Shown in pieces: positions 20,641 to 28,893 of a stretch of 64,000 nt of DNA. The translations under genes were made by a program, and so were the position numbers. Location of the stretch: contig NZ_MVOL01000006.1 of the NCBI RefSeq assembly GCF_002018875.1, positions 124,001 through 188,000 of the forward strand, written 5' to 3'. The stretch comes from Pseudomonas sp. MF4836 (GTDB lineage Bacteria; Pseudomonadota; Gammaproteobacteria; Pseudomonadales; Pseudomonadaceae). The notes below the pieces were generated by a model. The model made no database searches, was not told the origin of the DNA, and worked only from the letters and a program-made list of their open reading frames with translations. Numbering within the stretch: position 1 is the stretch's first letter; each line of letters starts with the position of its first letter.

Positions 20641-21648
20641 GTGCACTGGACTCATCTGACTACCCTGTTGTTGCTGCTGCCCGCGGCCCTGACCCAGGCC
20701 CGGGACTACGCCTACAGCGATGCGCACCTGCATTACGTGGACTTTTTCCAGGAAACGGCGGGCATGGACAAGCTGCTCAAGTCCATGGCCGACAATTGCA
20801 TCGAGCACGTGATGATTTCCGGGATTCCGGTGGCCAAGAAATGGCATGAGGATGAACCCAAGCGCCCGCGCTATTACGCCGGCGATGACGCCGATGCCTA
20901 CTGGTACAGCGCCACTGACGTGATTGTCGCGGCGGCGGTCAACAAGCTGACGCCCGAGCAGCGCCAGCACTTTCATCCGTTTCTTGCGGGTTTCAATCCC
21001 AATGATAAAAACTCCGCGGCCCATATCCAGCGCATGCTCGATCTCAACCCGGGCCTGTGGCAGGGCATCGGCGAGGTCTTCACTCGCCACGACGATCTGA
21101 CCGCACTGACCTCCGGCGATACGCCGCGCGCCAATAACGAAGCCATGACCCGCATCTATCACCTGGCGGCGGAAAACGATCTGCCGGTGATGCTGCATTC
21201 CAACATCACCTCCAAGCGCGAGCGTAACCCGCTGTATCTGGCGGAGATCGAAGAGCCGCTGCGCAACCATCCGCACACGCGTTTTATCTGGGCCCATGCC
21301 GGCACCAGCGCGGAGATCCATCGGCACCAGGTGCAGCTGGATTTTCTGCTGCCGACCCTGGCGCGAATGCTCGAGGCCTACCCCAACCTGTACGTGGACC
21401 TGTCCTGGAGCGTGCTCACGCCTTATCTGCTGGATGACAAGGGCAAGCCCCGCCCTGAATGGCTGGCGCTGGTCCAGCGCTTTCCGGAGCGCTTCATGCT
21501 GGGGTCCGATGTGGTTGGGCGTTTCAACAAGCTGGGCCGGGAGTTGCGCAGTTTCGAGCCGTTTCTCGATGCCTTGCCGCCGGAGGTGGCGCACAAGGTG
21601 GCGCGGGACAACTTTCTGGCGATATTGCCCCGCACCGTGGCGCGCTGA
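20641..21648 (+). CDS. Exported amidohydrolase family protein
   Basis: This 335-residue protein has a cleavable-looking signal peptide (MHWTHLTTLLLLLPAALTQA) followed by an amidohydrolase-2 type TIM barrel. The first metal motif is DAHLHY (28-33), a second His lies in PVMLHSN, the third in IWAHAGTSAE, and an Asp occurs in MLGSDVVGRF near the C-terminus. The pattern fits a mononuclear or binuclear metal hydrolase acting in the periplasm. The substrate is unknown. The start is a GTG at 20641, preceded by CTGGAGATTACCCC, and is the only one that gives a proper signal peptide. Confidence 0.8.
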   Translation: MHWTHLTTLLLLLPAALTQARDYAYSDAHLHYVDFFQETAGMDKLLKSMADNCIEHVMISGIPVAKKWHEDEPKRPRYYAGDDADAYWYSATDVIVAAAVNKLTPEQRQHFHPFLAGFNPNDKNSAAHIQRMLDLNPGLWQGIGEVFTRHDDLTALTSGDTPRANNEAMTRIYHLAAENDLPVMLHSNITSKRERNPLYLAEIEEPLRNHPHTRFIWAHAGTSAEIHRHQVQLDFLLPTLARMLEAYPNLYVDLSWSVLTPYLLDDKGKPRPEWLALVQRFPERFMLGSDVVGRFNKLGRELRSFEPFLDALPPEVAHKVARDNFLAILPRTVAR

Positions 21649-21753
21649 GCGTCGGTGCCTGGGGGGAGCGAGTGCGCCAGGCGCGCCTCAGACTGTCATC
21701 AGCCTGTCATGCCTGCGTCATAGGCTCGCGCCATCTCAATCAAGGAGCGCGAT

Positions 21754-22218
21754 ATGCACCTCACCCGTTTTAGCGCGTTGGCTGCGCTGATGATGCTCAG
21801 TGGCCTGGCCAGTGCCGAAGTCCGTGTCGAAGGCCCGGTGGAATATGGCGTGTTCAGCGGGCCCAAGGCCGAGTTGCAGTCGGGCGAACGCGTGCTGCGC
21901 CGCAGCAATGAGAAAATCCAGCAGACCGAAGTGGTCCCGGCCAAGTTGGGCAGCAAGTTCGGCCTGCGTTATTCGCTGGTGGGCAAAGTGGCCGATGACG
22001 TGCCGCTGACCCTGCTTTACCTCACCCCAGGGATCCGCACCCCTGACGGCCTGCGCCATGACAAGTTCGAAGTCACCCAGAAGCTGGTGCCCGGAGCACC
22101 GCAGGATGTGATGGCCTACGAATTCACCGAAAGCCATGAAGTGATACCAGGCGAATGGCATTTCATGGTGTTCCAGGGTGATCGTTTGCTGGCGCAGCAG
22201 CGTTTTACCGTACGCTGA
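21754..22218 (+). CDS. DUF3859 family periplasmic protein
   Basis: This 154-residue exported protein has a signal peptide ending at about Ala21 (GLASA). The mature part begins VRVEGPVEYGVFSG, which I recognise as the DUF3859 pattern, followed by beta-rich sequence without Cys. Function is unknown. The ATG at 21754 follows CAAGGAGCGCGAT. It stands alone between the amidohydrolase and the chemoreceptor. Confidence 0.72.
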   Translation: MHLTRFSALAALMMLSGLASAEVRVEGPVEYGVFSGPKAELQSGERVLRRSNEKIQQTEVVPAKLGSKFGLRYSLVGKVADDVPLTLLYLTPGIRTPDGLRHDKFEVTQKLVPGAPQDVMAYEFTESHEVIPGEWHFMVFQGDRLLAQQRFTVR

Positions 22219-22355
22219 ATCGATTGAGCCCTGGTATGGAAGTGCTAGGGCGTTTTGATATCACGTTTTTGTCTTACGCAAAATTTCCAAGGGCCGATAC
22301 CTTCTAAAGCAGCCAGCTGCATGGCGGATGCAGCGCTCTTGGAAGGAACCAGAGG

Positions 22356-23981
22356 ATGAGTATCAGAAGTCTCAATATCGCGCCGCGTGCAGGCCTTGGT
22401 TTTGGCTTGCTGGCGCTGATGGTGTTCGGCCTGGGGATGTTCGCCCTGATGCAGATGTCGAACATGCGCCAGCAATCCGATGAGGTCGACAACAACTGGC
22501 TTCCCAGCGTGATGTCGGTTGGCGAGATGAATCAGGATCTATTGCGCCTGCGGGCCCTGACCATGCGCTTGCTGGTCAATCGCAATCCCCAGGCCCTGGC
22601 CCAGAACGAGGGCAAACTCAATGACATCAAGCGCGGCCTGAGCATTGCCCAGGACCGCTATGAAGCGCTGATCGTATTGCCCGCGGAGCGCGTGCTGTTC
22701 GACCGCTTCAAACAGATCGAGCGCCAATACCTTGAGCACCAGAGCCAGGTCATGGCGTTCTCCGGTCAGGGCCGGGTCGAGGACGCGGTGGCGGTGGTCA
22801 ATGGCGAGATGAGTCAGCTGGCCGACGACATGACCCTGACCCTGAACGAGCTGATGGCCTTGAACAAGCTGAACGCCAGCCAGGCCACTGAACTGGCACG
22901 CACGGTATTCAGCAACTCCCGGGTGTGGGTGATCGGCATGATCCTGGTGACCGGGCTGGTGACCATCGCCCTGGCGCTGCTGCTGACCCGCAGTATTGTG
23001 CTGCCGCTCTCGCAATCGCTGAATGTTGCCGAAGTGGTGGCGGGCGGCGACCTTACCGGAGATATCACGATCAGCGGCAAGGACGAGCCGGCGCGCCTGC
23101 TGCAGGCACTCAAGACCATGCAGCACAACCTGCGCGAGACCATCCGCCGGATTTCCGACTCTTCCAGCCAGTTGGCGTCCGCCTCGGAAGAACTCAGTTG
23201 CGTGACCGAGGACGCGACCCGTGGTCTGCACCAGCAGAGCCTGGAGATCGAGCAGGCGGCGACGGCGGTCAACCAGATGACGGCAGCGGTGGAGGAGGTG
23301 GCAAGCAATGCTGTGGCGACGTCCGAGGCATCGCGGGAATCGGATCGGATTGCCCAGCACGGTCGCGAACAGGTGCATCAGACGGTGCTGTCGATCGAGG
23401 CCCTGGCCGACGATGTGACCGCCAACGCTTCACAAGTGGAAGATCTGGCGCAGAAGGTCTACGGCATCAGCAAGGTGCTGGATGTGATTCGTTCGATCGC
23501 CGAGCAAACCAACCTGCTGGCACTCAATGCGGCTATCGAGGCGGCGCGCGCTGGCGATGCCGGGCGTGGTTTCGCGGTGGTGGCCGATGAGGTGCGGGCC
23601 CTGGCCCATCGTACCCAGCAGTCGACCCAGGAAATCGAGCAGATGATTGGCGGTATTCAGCAGGGCACCGACCAGGCTGTCAGTTCCATGCAGCACAGCA
23701 ACACCCGTGCCCGTTCAACCCTGGAGGTGGCCAAGGCCGCTGGCACGGCGCTGGAGGAGATCGCCTCGGCGTTCACCCTGATCAATGAGCGCAATATCGT
23801 GATCGCCAGCGCATCGGAGGAGCAGGCGGCTGTGGCACGGGAAGTCGACCGCAATCTGATGAACATCCGTGACCTGGCGTTGCAGACGTCGGCCGGAGCT
23901 AACCAGACCAGCGCCGCGAGCCAGGAGCTGTCGCGCCTGGCGGTGGACCTCAACAGCATGGTGGCGCGCTTCTCGGTATAG
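22356..23981 (+). CDS. Methyl-accepting chemotaxis protein with four-helix-bundle sensor
   Basis: This is a 541-residue inner-membrane chemoreceptor. TM1 spans about 13-35. An all-helical periplasmic domain of roughly 155 residues (about 36-190) has the size and charge pattern of the 4HB_MCP sensor, TM2 lies near 191-212, and a HAMP domain follows. The cytoplasmic signalling tip, with [39 protein letters not shown] sequence, is fully conserved. The C-terminus ends in ARFSV and has no CheR-tethering pentapeptide. The ligand cannot be inferred. The ATG at 22356 follows GGAACCAGAGG. Confidence 0.92.
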   Translation: MSIRSLNIAPRAGLGFGLLALMVFGLGMFALMQMSNMRQQSDEVDNNWLPSVMSVGEMNQDLLRLRALTMRLLVNRNPQALAQNEGKLNDIKRGLSIAQDRYEALIVLPAERVLFDRFKQIERQYLEHQSQVMAFSGQGRVEDAVAVVNGEMSQLADDMTLTLNELMALNKLNASQATELARTVFSNSRVWVIGMILVTGLVTIALALLLTRSIVLPLSQSLNVAEVVAGGDLTGDITISGKDEPARLLQALKTMQHNLRETIRRISDSSSQLASASEELSCVTEDATRGLHQQSLEIEQAATAVNQMTAAVEEVASNAVATSEASRESDRIAQHGREQVHQTVLSIEALADDVTANASQVEDLAQKVYGISKVLDVIRSIAEQTNLLALNAAIEAARAGDAGRGFAVVADEVRALAHRTQQSTQEIEQMIGGIQQGTDQAVSSMQHSNTRARSTLEVAKAAGTALEEIASAFTLINERNIVIASASEEQAAVAREVDRNLMNIRDLALQTSAGANQTSAASQELSRLAVDLNSMVARFSV

Positions 23982-24012
23982 GTGGTCGGCCTGGAAAAGC
24001 CATTGTCCCAGG

Positions 24013-24049
24013 CATGAAAAAGCCCCGAACCAGTCGGGGCTTTTTCATG
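24013..24049. terminator. Bidirectional terminator between the chemoreceptor and fabB
   Basis: A perfect 16-bp stem (24013-24028 with 24034-24049) around a 5-nt loop carries A and T runs on both sides. It can end the + strand chemoreceptor transcript and the minus-strand fabAB transcript, whose last stop is at 24067. Confidence 0.92.
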
Positions 24050-24066
24050 GTGCCAAGCTGCGGGGC

Positions 24067-25287
24067 TTACTTGCCCTGCCAGCGTTTCAGGACCAGGGTG
24101 GCGTTGGTGCCACCGAAGCCGAAGCTGTTGCTCATCACGGTATTGATGGTGGCGTTTTCGCGAGTCTTGGTCAGGATCGGCATATCGGCCACTTCCGGAT
24201 CCAGTTCGTCGATGTTGGCCGAACCGGCCATGAAGTTGCCTTCCATCATCAGCATGCAGTAGATCGCTTCATGAACGCCGGCGGCGCCCAGGGAGTGACC
24301 GGACAGGCTCTTGGTGGAGCTGATGGCCGGAGCCTTGTCGCCGAACACTTCACGCACGCCCTTCATTTCGGCAACGTCGCCGACTGGAGTCGAGGTGCCG
24401 TGGGTGTTCAGGTAGTCGATCGGTGCGTCAACGGTGGACATGGCCATCTGCATGCAGCGGATGGCGCCTTCGCCGCTTGGAGCGACCATGTCGTAGCCAT
24501 CGGACGTTGCGCCGTAGCCCACGATTTCAGCGTAGATCTTCGCGCCGCGAGCCAGAGCGTGCTCCAGCTCCTCGACCACGACCATGCCGCCGCCGCCGGC
24601 AATGACGAAACCGTCACGCTTGGCGTCGTAGGCGCGGGAGGCTTTTTCCGGCGTTTCGTTGTACTGGCTGGACAGGGCGCCCATGGCGTCGAACAGGAAC
24701 GATTGGCTCCAATGTTCTTCTTCACCGCCGCCGGCAAACACGATGTCCTGCTTGCCCATCTGGATCTGTTCCATGGCGGTGCCGATGCAGTGAGCACTGG
24801 TGGCGCAGGCAGATGCGATGGAGTAGTTCAGGCCCTTGATCTTGAACGGCGTGGCCAGGCAGGCGGAAACGGTGCTGCTCATGGTCCGCGTAACGCGGTA
24901 TGGGCCGACGCGTTTGACGCCTTTCTCGCGCAGGATGTCCAGCGCTTCCATCTGGTTCAGGGTCGACGCGCCACCGGAACCGGCGATCAGGCCGGTACGC
25001 GGGTTGGAAACCTGCTCTTCGGTCAGGCCGGAATCGGTGATGGCGTCTTTCATGGCCAGGTAGGCGTAAGCCGCCGCGTGGCCGACGAAGCGATAAATCT
25101 TGCGATCGATCAGTTCTTCGAGGGGCAGGTCAATGGAGCCGGAAACCTGGCTACGCAGACCCATCTCGGCATATTCCGGGTTGAAACGGATGCCAGGGCG
25201 ACTTGCACGCAGGTTAGCGGAGACGGTCTCTTTGTCATTGCCCAGGCACGAAACAATGCCAAGACCTGTGATAACGACGCGGCGCAT
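24067..25287 (-). CDS. fabB: 3-oxoacyl-ACP synthase I
   Basis: FabB elongates unsaturated acyl-ACP chains and, with FabA, is required for unsaturated fatty acids under anaerobic-type synthesis. The 406-residue protein carries the catalytic Cys161 in [12 protein letters not shown], and two His in [11 protein letters not shown] and in [12 protein letters not shown], giving the Cys-His-His triad. It lies 11 nt downstream of fabA in the same orientation. The C-terminal [12 protein letters not shown] glycine loop is complete. Confidence 0.97.
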   Translation of the reverse strand: MRRVVITGLGIVSCLGNDKETVSANLRASRPGIRFNPEYAEMGLRSQVSGSIDLPLEELIDRKIYRFVGHAAAYAYLAMKDAITDSGLTEEQVSNPRTGLIAGSGGASTLNQMEALDILREKGVKRVGPYRVTRTMSSTVSACLATPFKIKGLNYSIASACATSAHCIGTAMEQIQMGKQDIVFAGGGEEEHWSQSFLFDAMGALSSQYNETPEKASRAYDAKRDGFVIAGGGGMVVVEELEHALARGAKIYAEIVGYGATSDGYDMVAPSGEGAIRCMQMAMSTVDAPIDYLNTHGTSTPVGDVAEMKGVREVFGDKAPAISSTKSLSGHSLGAAGVHEAIYCMLMMEGNFMAGSANIDELDPEVADMPILTKTRENATINTVMSNSFGFGGTNATLVLKRWQGK

Positions 25288-25298
25288 GCGGATAACCC

Positions 25299-25814
25299 TT
25301 AGAAGTTGTCAGTGGAGGTGAATACGCCGACCCGGAGGCCTTCGGCGGTGTAGATTTCGCGGCCGTCGACACTGACCGAACCATCGGCGATGGCCAGGTT
25401 CAGCTTGCCTTTCAGGACGCGCTTGATTTGGATGTTATAGGTGACTTTCTTGGCAGTCGGCAGGACCTGGCCGAAGAATTTCACTTCGCCCGAACCCAGT
25501 GCGCGACCGCGGCCTGGCAGACCCTGCCAGCCAAGGAAAAAGCCAACCAGCTGCCACATGGCGTCGAGGCCCAGGCAGCCCGGCATTACCGGATCACCTT
25601 CGAAGTGGCAGGCGAAAAACCACAGGTCTGGAGTGATATCCAGCTCGGCGACCAATTCACCCTTGCCGTACTTGCCACCCTCTTCGCTGATATGGGTGAT
25701 GCGATCCACCATCAGCATATTCGGGGCGGGCAGTTGCGCGTTACCTGGGCCGAACAGCTCACCGCGACTGCAGCGCAGCAGGTCTTCCCGGGTAAAGGCG
25801 TTTTGTTTGGTCAT
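25299..25814 (-). CDS. fabA: 3-hydroxydecanoyl-ACP dehydratase/isomerase
   Basis: FabA dehydrates 3-hydroxydecanoyl-ACP and isomerises the trans-2 to the cis-3 double bond, which is the branch point for unsaturated fatty acids. The 171-residue protein has the active-site His70 ([14 protein letters not shown]) and Asp84 (LGLDAMWQ) at the same positions as in E. coli. The ATG at 25814 follows GAGGAGCTCGC when read on the minus strand. It leads the fabAB operon. Confidence 0.98.
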   Translation of the reverse strand: MTKQNAFTREDLLRCSRGELFGPGNAQLPAPNMLMVDRITHISEEGGKYGKGELVAELDITPDLWFFACHFEGDPVMPGCLGLDAMWQLVGFFLGWQGLPGRGRALGSGEVKFFGQVLPTAKKVTYNIQIKRVLKGKLNLAIADGSVSVDGREIYTAEGLRVGVFTSTDNF

Positions 25815-25947
25815 GCGAGCTCCTCAATAGTCCCATGCGGCAGGTGGGGCAAATCTTCCCGGCCGATCGAAGCCTTCATGCCTCGAACCGGCAGCCTACT
25901 CATAGACTATTGCGTTGTGGTGAAAGTCACAGCACAAGGAACATGAA

Positions 25948-25961
25948 TGTACACTTGTGCA
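25948..25961 (-). promoter_or_regulatory. Imperfect palindrome upstream of fabA, possible operator
   Basis: TGTACACTTGTGCA is a 14-bp near-palindrome (half-sites TGTACA and TGTGCA, with one mismatch pair beyond the centre) about 135 bp before the fabA start. In P. aeruginosa the TetR-type regulator DesT acts at fabAB, and this could be such a site; I cannot verify the consensus. The rest of 25815-26061 holds no gene. Confidence 0.3.
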
Positions 25962-26061
25962 CTGAAAATTTAAAACCGGCCCGTTTCCGGGTCCGTTCGG
26001 GTGCCTAAGACTGCCGCACTTTCGCCCTTCACGCCAGTCGTAGCAGTACGAAAACCGCTTC

Positions 26062-27963
26062 TCAGCGCACCCAGCGTTGGAGAATTTGCTGCAAATCCGT
26101 GCGTTTGAACGGCTTGGCCAGGTAATCGTTCATTCCAGCCGACAGACAGGCCTCGCGATCACCCTGCAAGGCGTTGGCGGTCAGGGCGATGATCGGCAGA
26201 TCGGCACAGCCGGGCAGTTGGCGGATCTGCCGGGTGGCTTCATAGCCATCGATCAACGGCAGCCGGCAATCCATCAGAATCGCTTCGAATATCAGGCTCT
26301 CGGCACTGCGGATTGCCTGGGCACCGTCGGTGGCGATGCTCACGGTAAAACCCAGGCTGCGCAACATGGCCTGGATCACGGTCTGGTTGACCGGGTTGTC
26401 TTCCACCAGCAGCACATTGCGCCCCTCGCCGTGGGCGTTGCCGGCGTGGGCTCGCGGTGCCAGCACCGGCAGGCTCTGTTGAAACCGCGCCAGAGGGATT
26501 TCCAGGGTGAAGACCGAGCCCTGACCCTCTTCGCTCTGGGCGCGCAGGGTGCCGCCCATGCGTTCGGCCAGGGTGCGGGCGATGGGCAGGCCCAGGCCGG
26601 TGCCGCCATAACGTCGGGAGATCGAGCTGTCGGCCTGTTGGAAGGCATCGAACATCAGCTCCAGGCTTTGCGCGCTGATACCAATGCCGCTGTCGCGCAC
26701 GGTGCAGGTGAACCACAGCAACTCGTGATCCAGCGCTTGCCACTGCGGCTCGATGCTGACACTGCCTTTCTCGGTGAACTTCAAGGCATTGCCCACCAGG
26801 TTCACCAGGATCTGGCGGATCCGCGTCGGGTCGCCCTTGACCTGCAAAGACTCCATGCCGGGCGGGATCTGCAGTTTCAGGTCGAGGCCGCGCTGCGCGG
26901 CGTTGTGCTGGAAGGCCTGGGCCGAGCTGATGATCAGCTCCGACAGGTTGAACGCAATATGCTCCAGCTCCAGGGCCGAACGCTCGATGCGCGAGAAATC
27001 GAGAATGTCGTTGATCACCTTGAGCAGGTGTTCGGTGGATTCGGAGGCCAGCGCCGCGTATTCAGCCTGCTCCTCGGTCATTTCGGTGGTTTCCAGCAAC
27101 TGCAGCATACCCAGCACGCCATTCATCGGCGTGCGCAGCTCGTGGCTCATCATCGCCAGGAAGTCCGATTTGGCGTTGTTCGCGCGCTCGGCTTCTTCCC
27201 GGGTCTGGATCAGTTGCGCCATGGCCTGGTGCTGCTCGCGGCTGGCGAGTTCGAGGCCGGCGGCGAGGTTGTTGATGTGCCGCGCCAGGTCACCCAGCTC
27301 GGCGTCGTCGACAATGGGCAGCGGCGTCTTGAAGTCGCCTTCCTGGATCGCCTTGACCGCCTGGCCCATGGCACTGATGGGCTGCGACAGGCCGGCTGCC
27401 AGGCGCCGCGCCAGGAGAAAAGTGAACAGCAGGGCAAACAGCGCCAGCACGGCGGCCTTGAGCAGGATTTCCTGCTGGCGCTGGCTGAAGGCGTCGTTCG
27501 ACATGCCGACGATGACCCGGCCCAGATACCCGTCGCCCAGGGTGCCGAGGTGGCTGTCTTCATTCTGGAAGAAGTCGTTCTGCACCTGGATCCGCTGCAG
27601 GCGTACCGGGGCCTGGAACACCTTGACCTGTTGCGAGCGGTTGTCGGCCTCCGACGGCTGTTCGACGTAGACCAGGATGTTGTTGGCGCTGTCCTGAACT
27701 TCCAGGAAGCGCACATGGGGCGTGGCCAGGGTGGCTTTGAGCAGGCTTTCGAGCCCCTCGCTGTTGCCCGAGATCACCCCGTACTCGGTGGCGGGCGCCA
27801 GTTGGTTGGCGATCAGTTGGCCGGTGTGGTTGAGCTCCTGACGCAAGTCCTGGATCCGCACGAAGGTGAAGAAACTGATCAGCAGCAACGTCAGCAGCAG
27901 GGCCGGGCCAAGGCTGATGACCTGGGTGCGGGTGTTGATGTCCCAATGGCGACGCAAACTCAT
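26062..27963 (-). CDS. Hybrid sensor histidine kinase with receiver domain
   Basis: This is a 633-residue membrane kinase. TM1 is at about 17-35. A periplasmic sensor of roughly 130 residues begins in the style of BarA/GacS N-termini (QLIANQLAPATEYGVISGN). TM2 lies near 169-186, followed by HAMP. The HisKA phosphoacceptor is His274 (MMSHELRTPMNG) and the ATP-binding boxes are NLVGNALKF, DSGIGIS and GGTGLGLPI. A C-terminal receiver has phospho-acceptor Asp565 (LMDCRLP) and the Lys in YLAKPFKR. No Hpt domain is present, unlike GacS, so phosphate must leave through a separate Hpt protein or the receiver acts as a sink. The start overlaps the preceding binding-protein gene by four bases. Confidence 0.92.
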   Translation of the reverse strand: MSLRRHWDINTRTQVISLGPALLLTLLLISFFTFVRIQDLRQELNHTGQLIANQLAPATEYGVISGNSEGLESLLKATLATPHVRFLEVQDSANNILVYVEQPSEADNRSQQVKVFQAPVRLQRIQVQNDFFQNEDSHLGTLGDGYLGRVIVGMSNDAFSQRQQEILLKAAVLALFALLFTFLLARRLAAGLSQPISAMGQAVKAIQEGDFKTPLPIVDDAELGDLARHINNLAAGLELASREQHQAMAQLIQTREEAERANNAKSDFLAMMSHELRTPMNGVLGMLQLLETTEMTEEQAEYAALASESTEHLLKVINDILDFSRIERSALELEHIAFNLSELIISSAQAFQHNAAQRGLDLKLQIPPGMESLQVKGDPTRIRQILVNLVGNALKFTEKGSVSIEPQWQALDHELLWFTCTVRDSGIGISAQSLELMFDAFQQADSSISRRYGGTGLGLPIARTLAERMGGTLRAQSEEGQGSVFTLEIPLARFQQSLPVLAPRAHAGNAHGEGRNVLLVEDNPVNQTVIQAMLRSLGFTVSIATDGAQAIRSAESLIFEAILMDCRLPLIDGYEATRQIRQLPGCADLPIIALTANALQGDREACLSAGMNDYLAKPFKRTDLQQILQRWVR

Positions 27964-28892
27964 GGGCGTTGTTCTCCTTCGGCCAGTCGGCGTGCGACGG
28001 ACGTCTCGTCAATCTCTTCGATACCCAGCGACCGAGCCACCTGCGGGTTGCTCAGCACCTTGAAATTCGTGGGATAGAGCGCTCCAGGCCAGCGCGCCGG
28101 GGGCTGGTCGAGCAGGCTGTTGAGGGTGTGCAGCCAGTCTTGCTGATCGCTGTAGGTACTGGCCAGGCTGCCGGCCCTGACGAAGCCGGCGTTCGGGCCG
28201 ACCAGCGCCAGGTGGCGAGCGTAGCTGCTGAGCAACAGGTTCTTGGCGGTCTTGGGGTTGTACAGCAGGGGATCGTCCAGCCCCAGCAGGACGTCGCTGT
28301 TTTTCAGCAGGGCCTGCAGCGGCCGGCTGTCAGCGGTGCTGTCCCAGCGCTCGGCAACGATTTCCAGCCCCAGGCGGGCGGCGGCGCTGCCCAGCTCCTT
28401 GAGCAGAAACTCGCTGTGGGCGCTGTACAGCACGCCGACTCGCCTGGCTTGGGGCAGGACGCTTTGGATCAGGCGCAATTGCCGGGCCAGCGGTGGATCG
28501 CTCCACAGCAGGCTGAGGCGTGGAGTGCGGCTGATTACCGGGTGTTTTTCGGCTTGCAGGCGGCTGATACGCAGCACCAGAGTCCATGGTCCCTGGGCGT
28601 CCTGCAGGCGCCAGTCGAGGCTGGGAGGGTCGAGCAGGATCAGTCGGGTATTGCTCGGCAGGCGGCTGGGGGCGGGCAGGTCATGCAGGGCGACGAACCG
28701 TACGTTGTCCATCGGTCGTTGCTGGGCCAGTTCCTGGGTGAAGGCCTGGACGCCGAGGCTGTCTTCGCTGGCAGTCAGCAGAACCGAGGCGGCCCAGGCC
28801 GGCGCCGCGCCCCACAGGCTGACCCATAGCGCCAGGCAGGCGACCAGCTTGCGGCCCAAAGCGGACGGTACCCGTGACTGAGCCCGGCCCAT
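27960..28892 (-). CDS. Periplasmic ABC-type substrate-binding protein
   Basis: This 310-residue exported protein has a signal peptide (about 1-34, ending APAWAA). The mature part resembles the ABC_sub_bind family, with RRVGVLYSAHSEFLLKEL and SDVLLGLDDPLLYNPKTAKNLLL typical of the two-lobed fold. No permease or ATPase is nearby. It lies between a TonB receptor (1 nt upstream) and a hybrid kinase (4-nt overlap downstream), so a sensory rather than transport role is likely. I chose the ATG at 28892, immediately after the receptor's TGA; in-frame codons further upstream lie inside the receptor gene and give no signal peptide. Confidence 0.85.
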   Translation of the reverse strand: MGRAQSRVPSALGRKLVACLALWVSLWGAAPAWAASVLLTASEDSLGVQAFTQELAQQRPMDNVRFVALHDLPAPSRLPSNTRLILLDPPSLDWRLQDAQGPWTLVLRISRLQAEKHPVISRTPRLSLLWSDPPLARQLRLIQSVLPQARRVGVLYSAHSEFLLKELGSAAARLGLEIVAERWDSTADSRPLQALLKNSDVLLGLDDPLLYNPKTAKNLLLSSYARHLALVGPNAGFVRAGSLASTYSDQQDWLHTLNSLLDQPPARWPGALYPTNFKVLSNPQVARSLGIEEIDETSVARRLAEGEQRP

Positions 28893-28893
28893 G

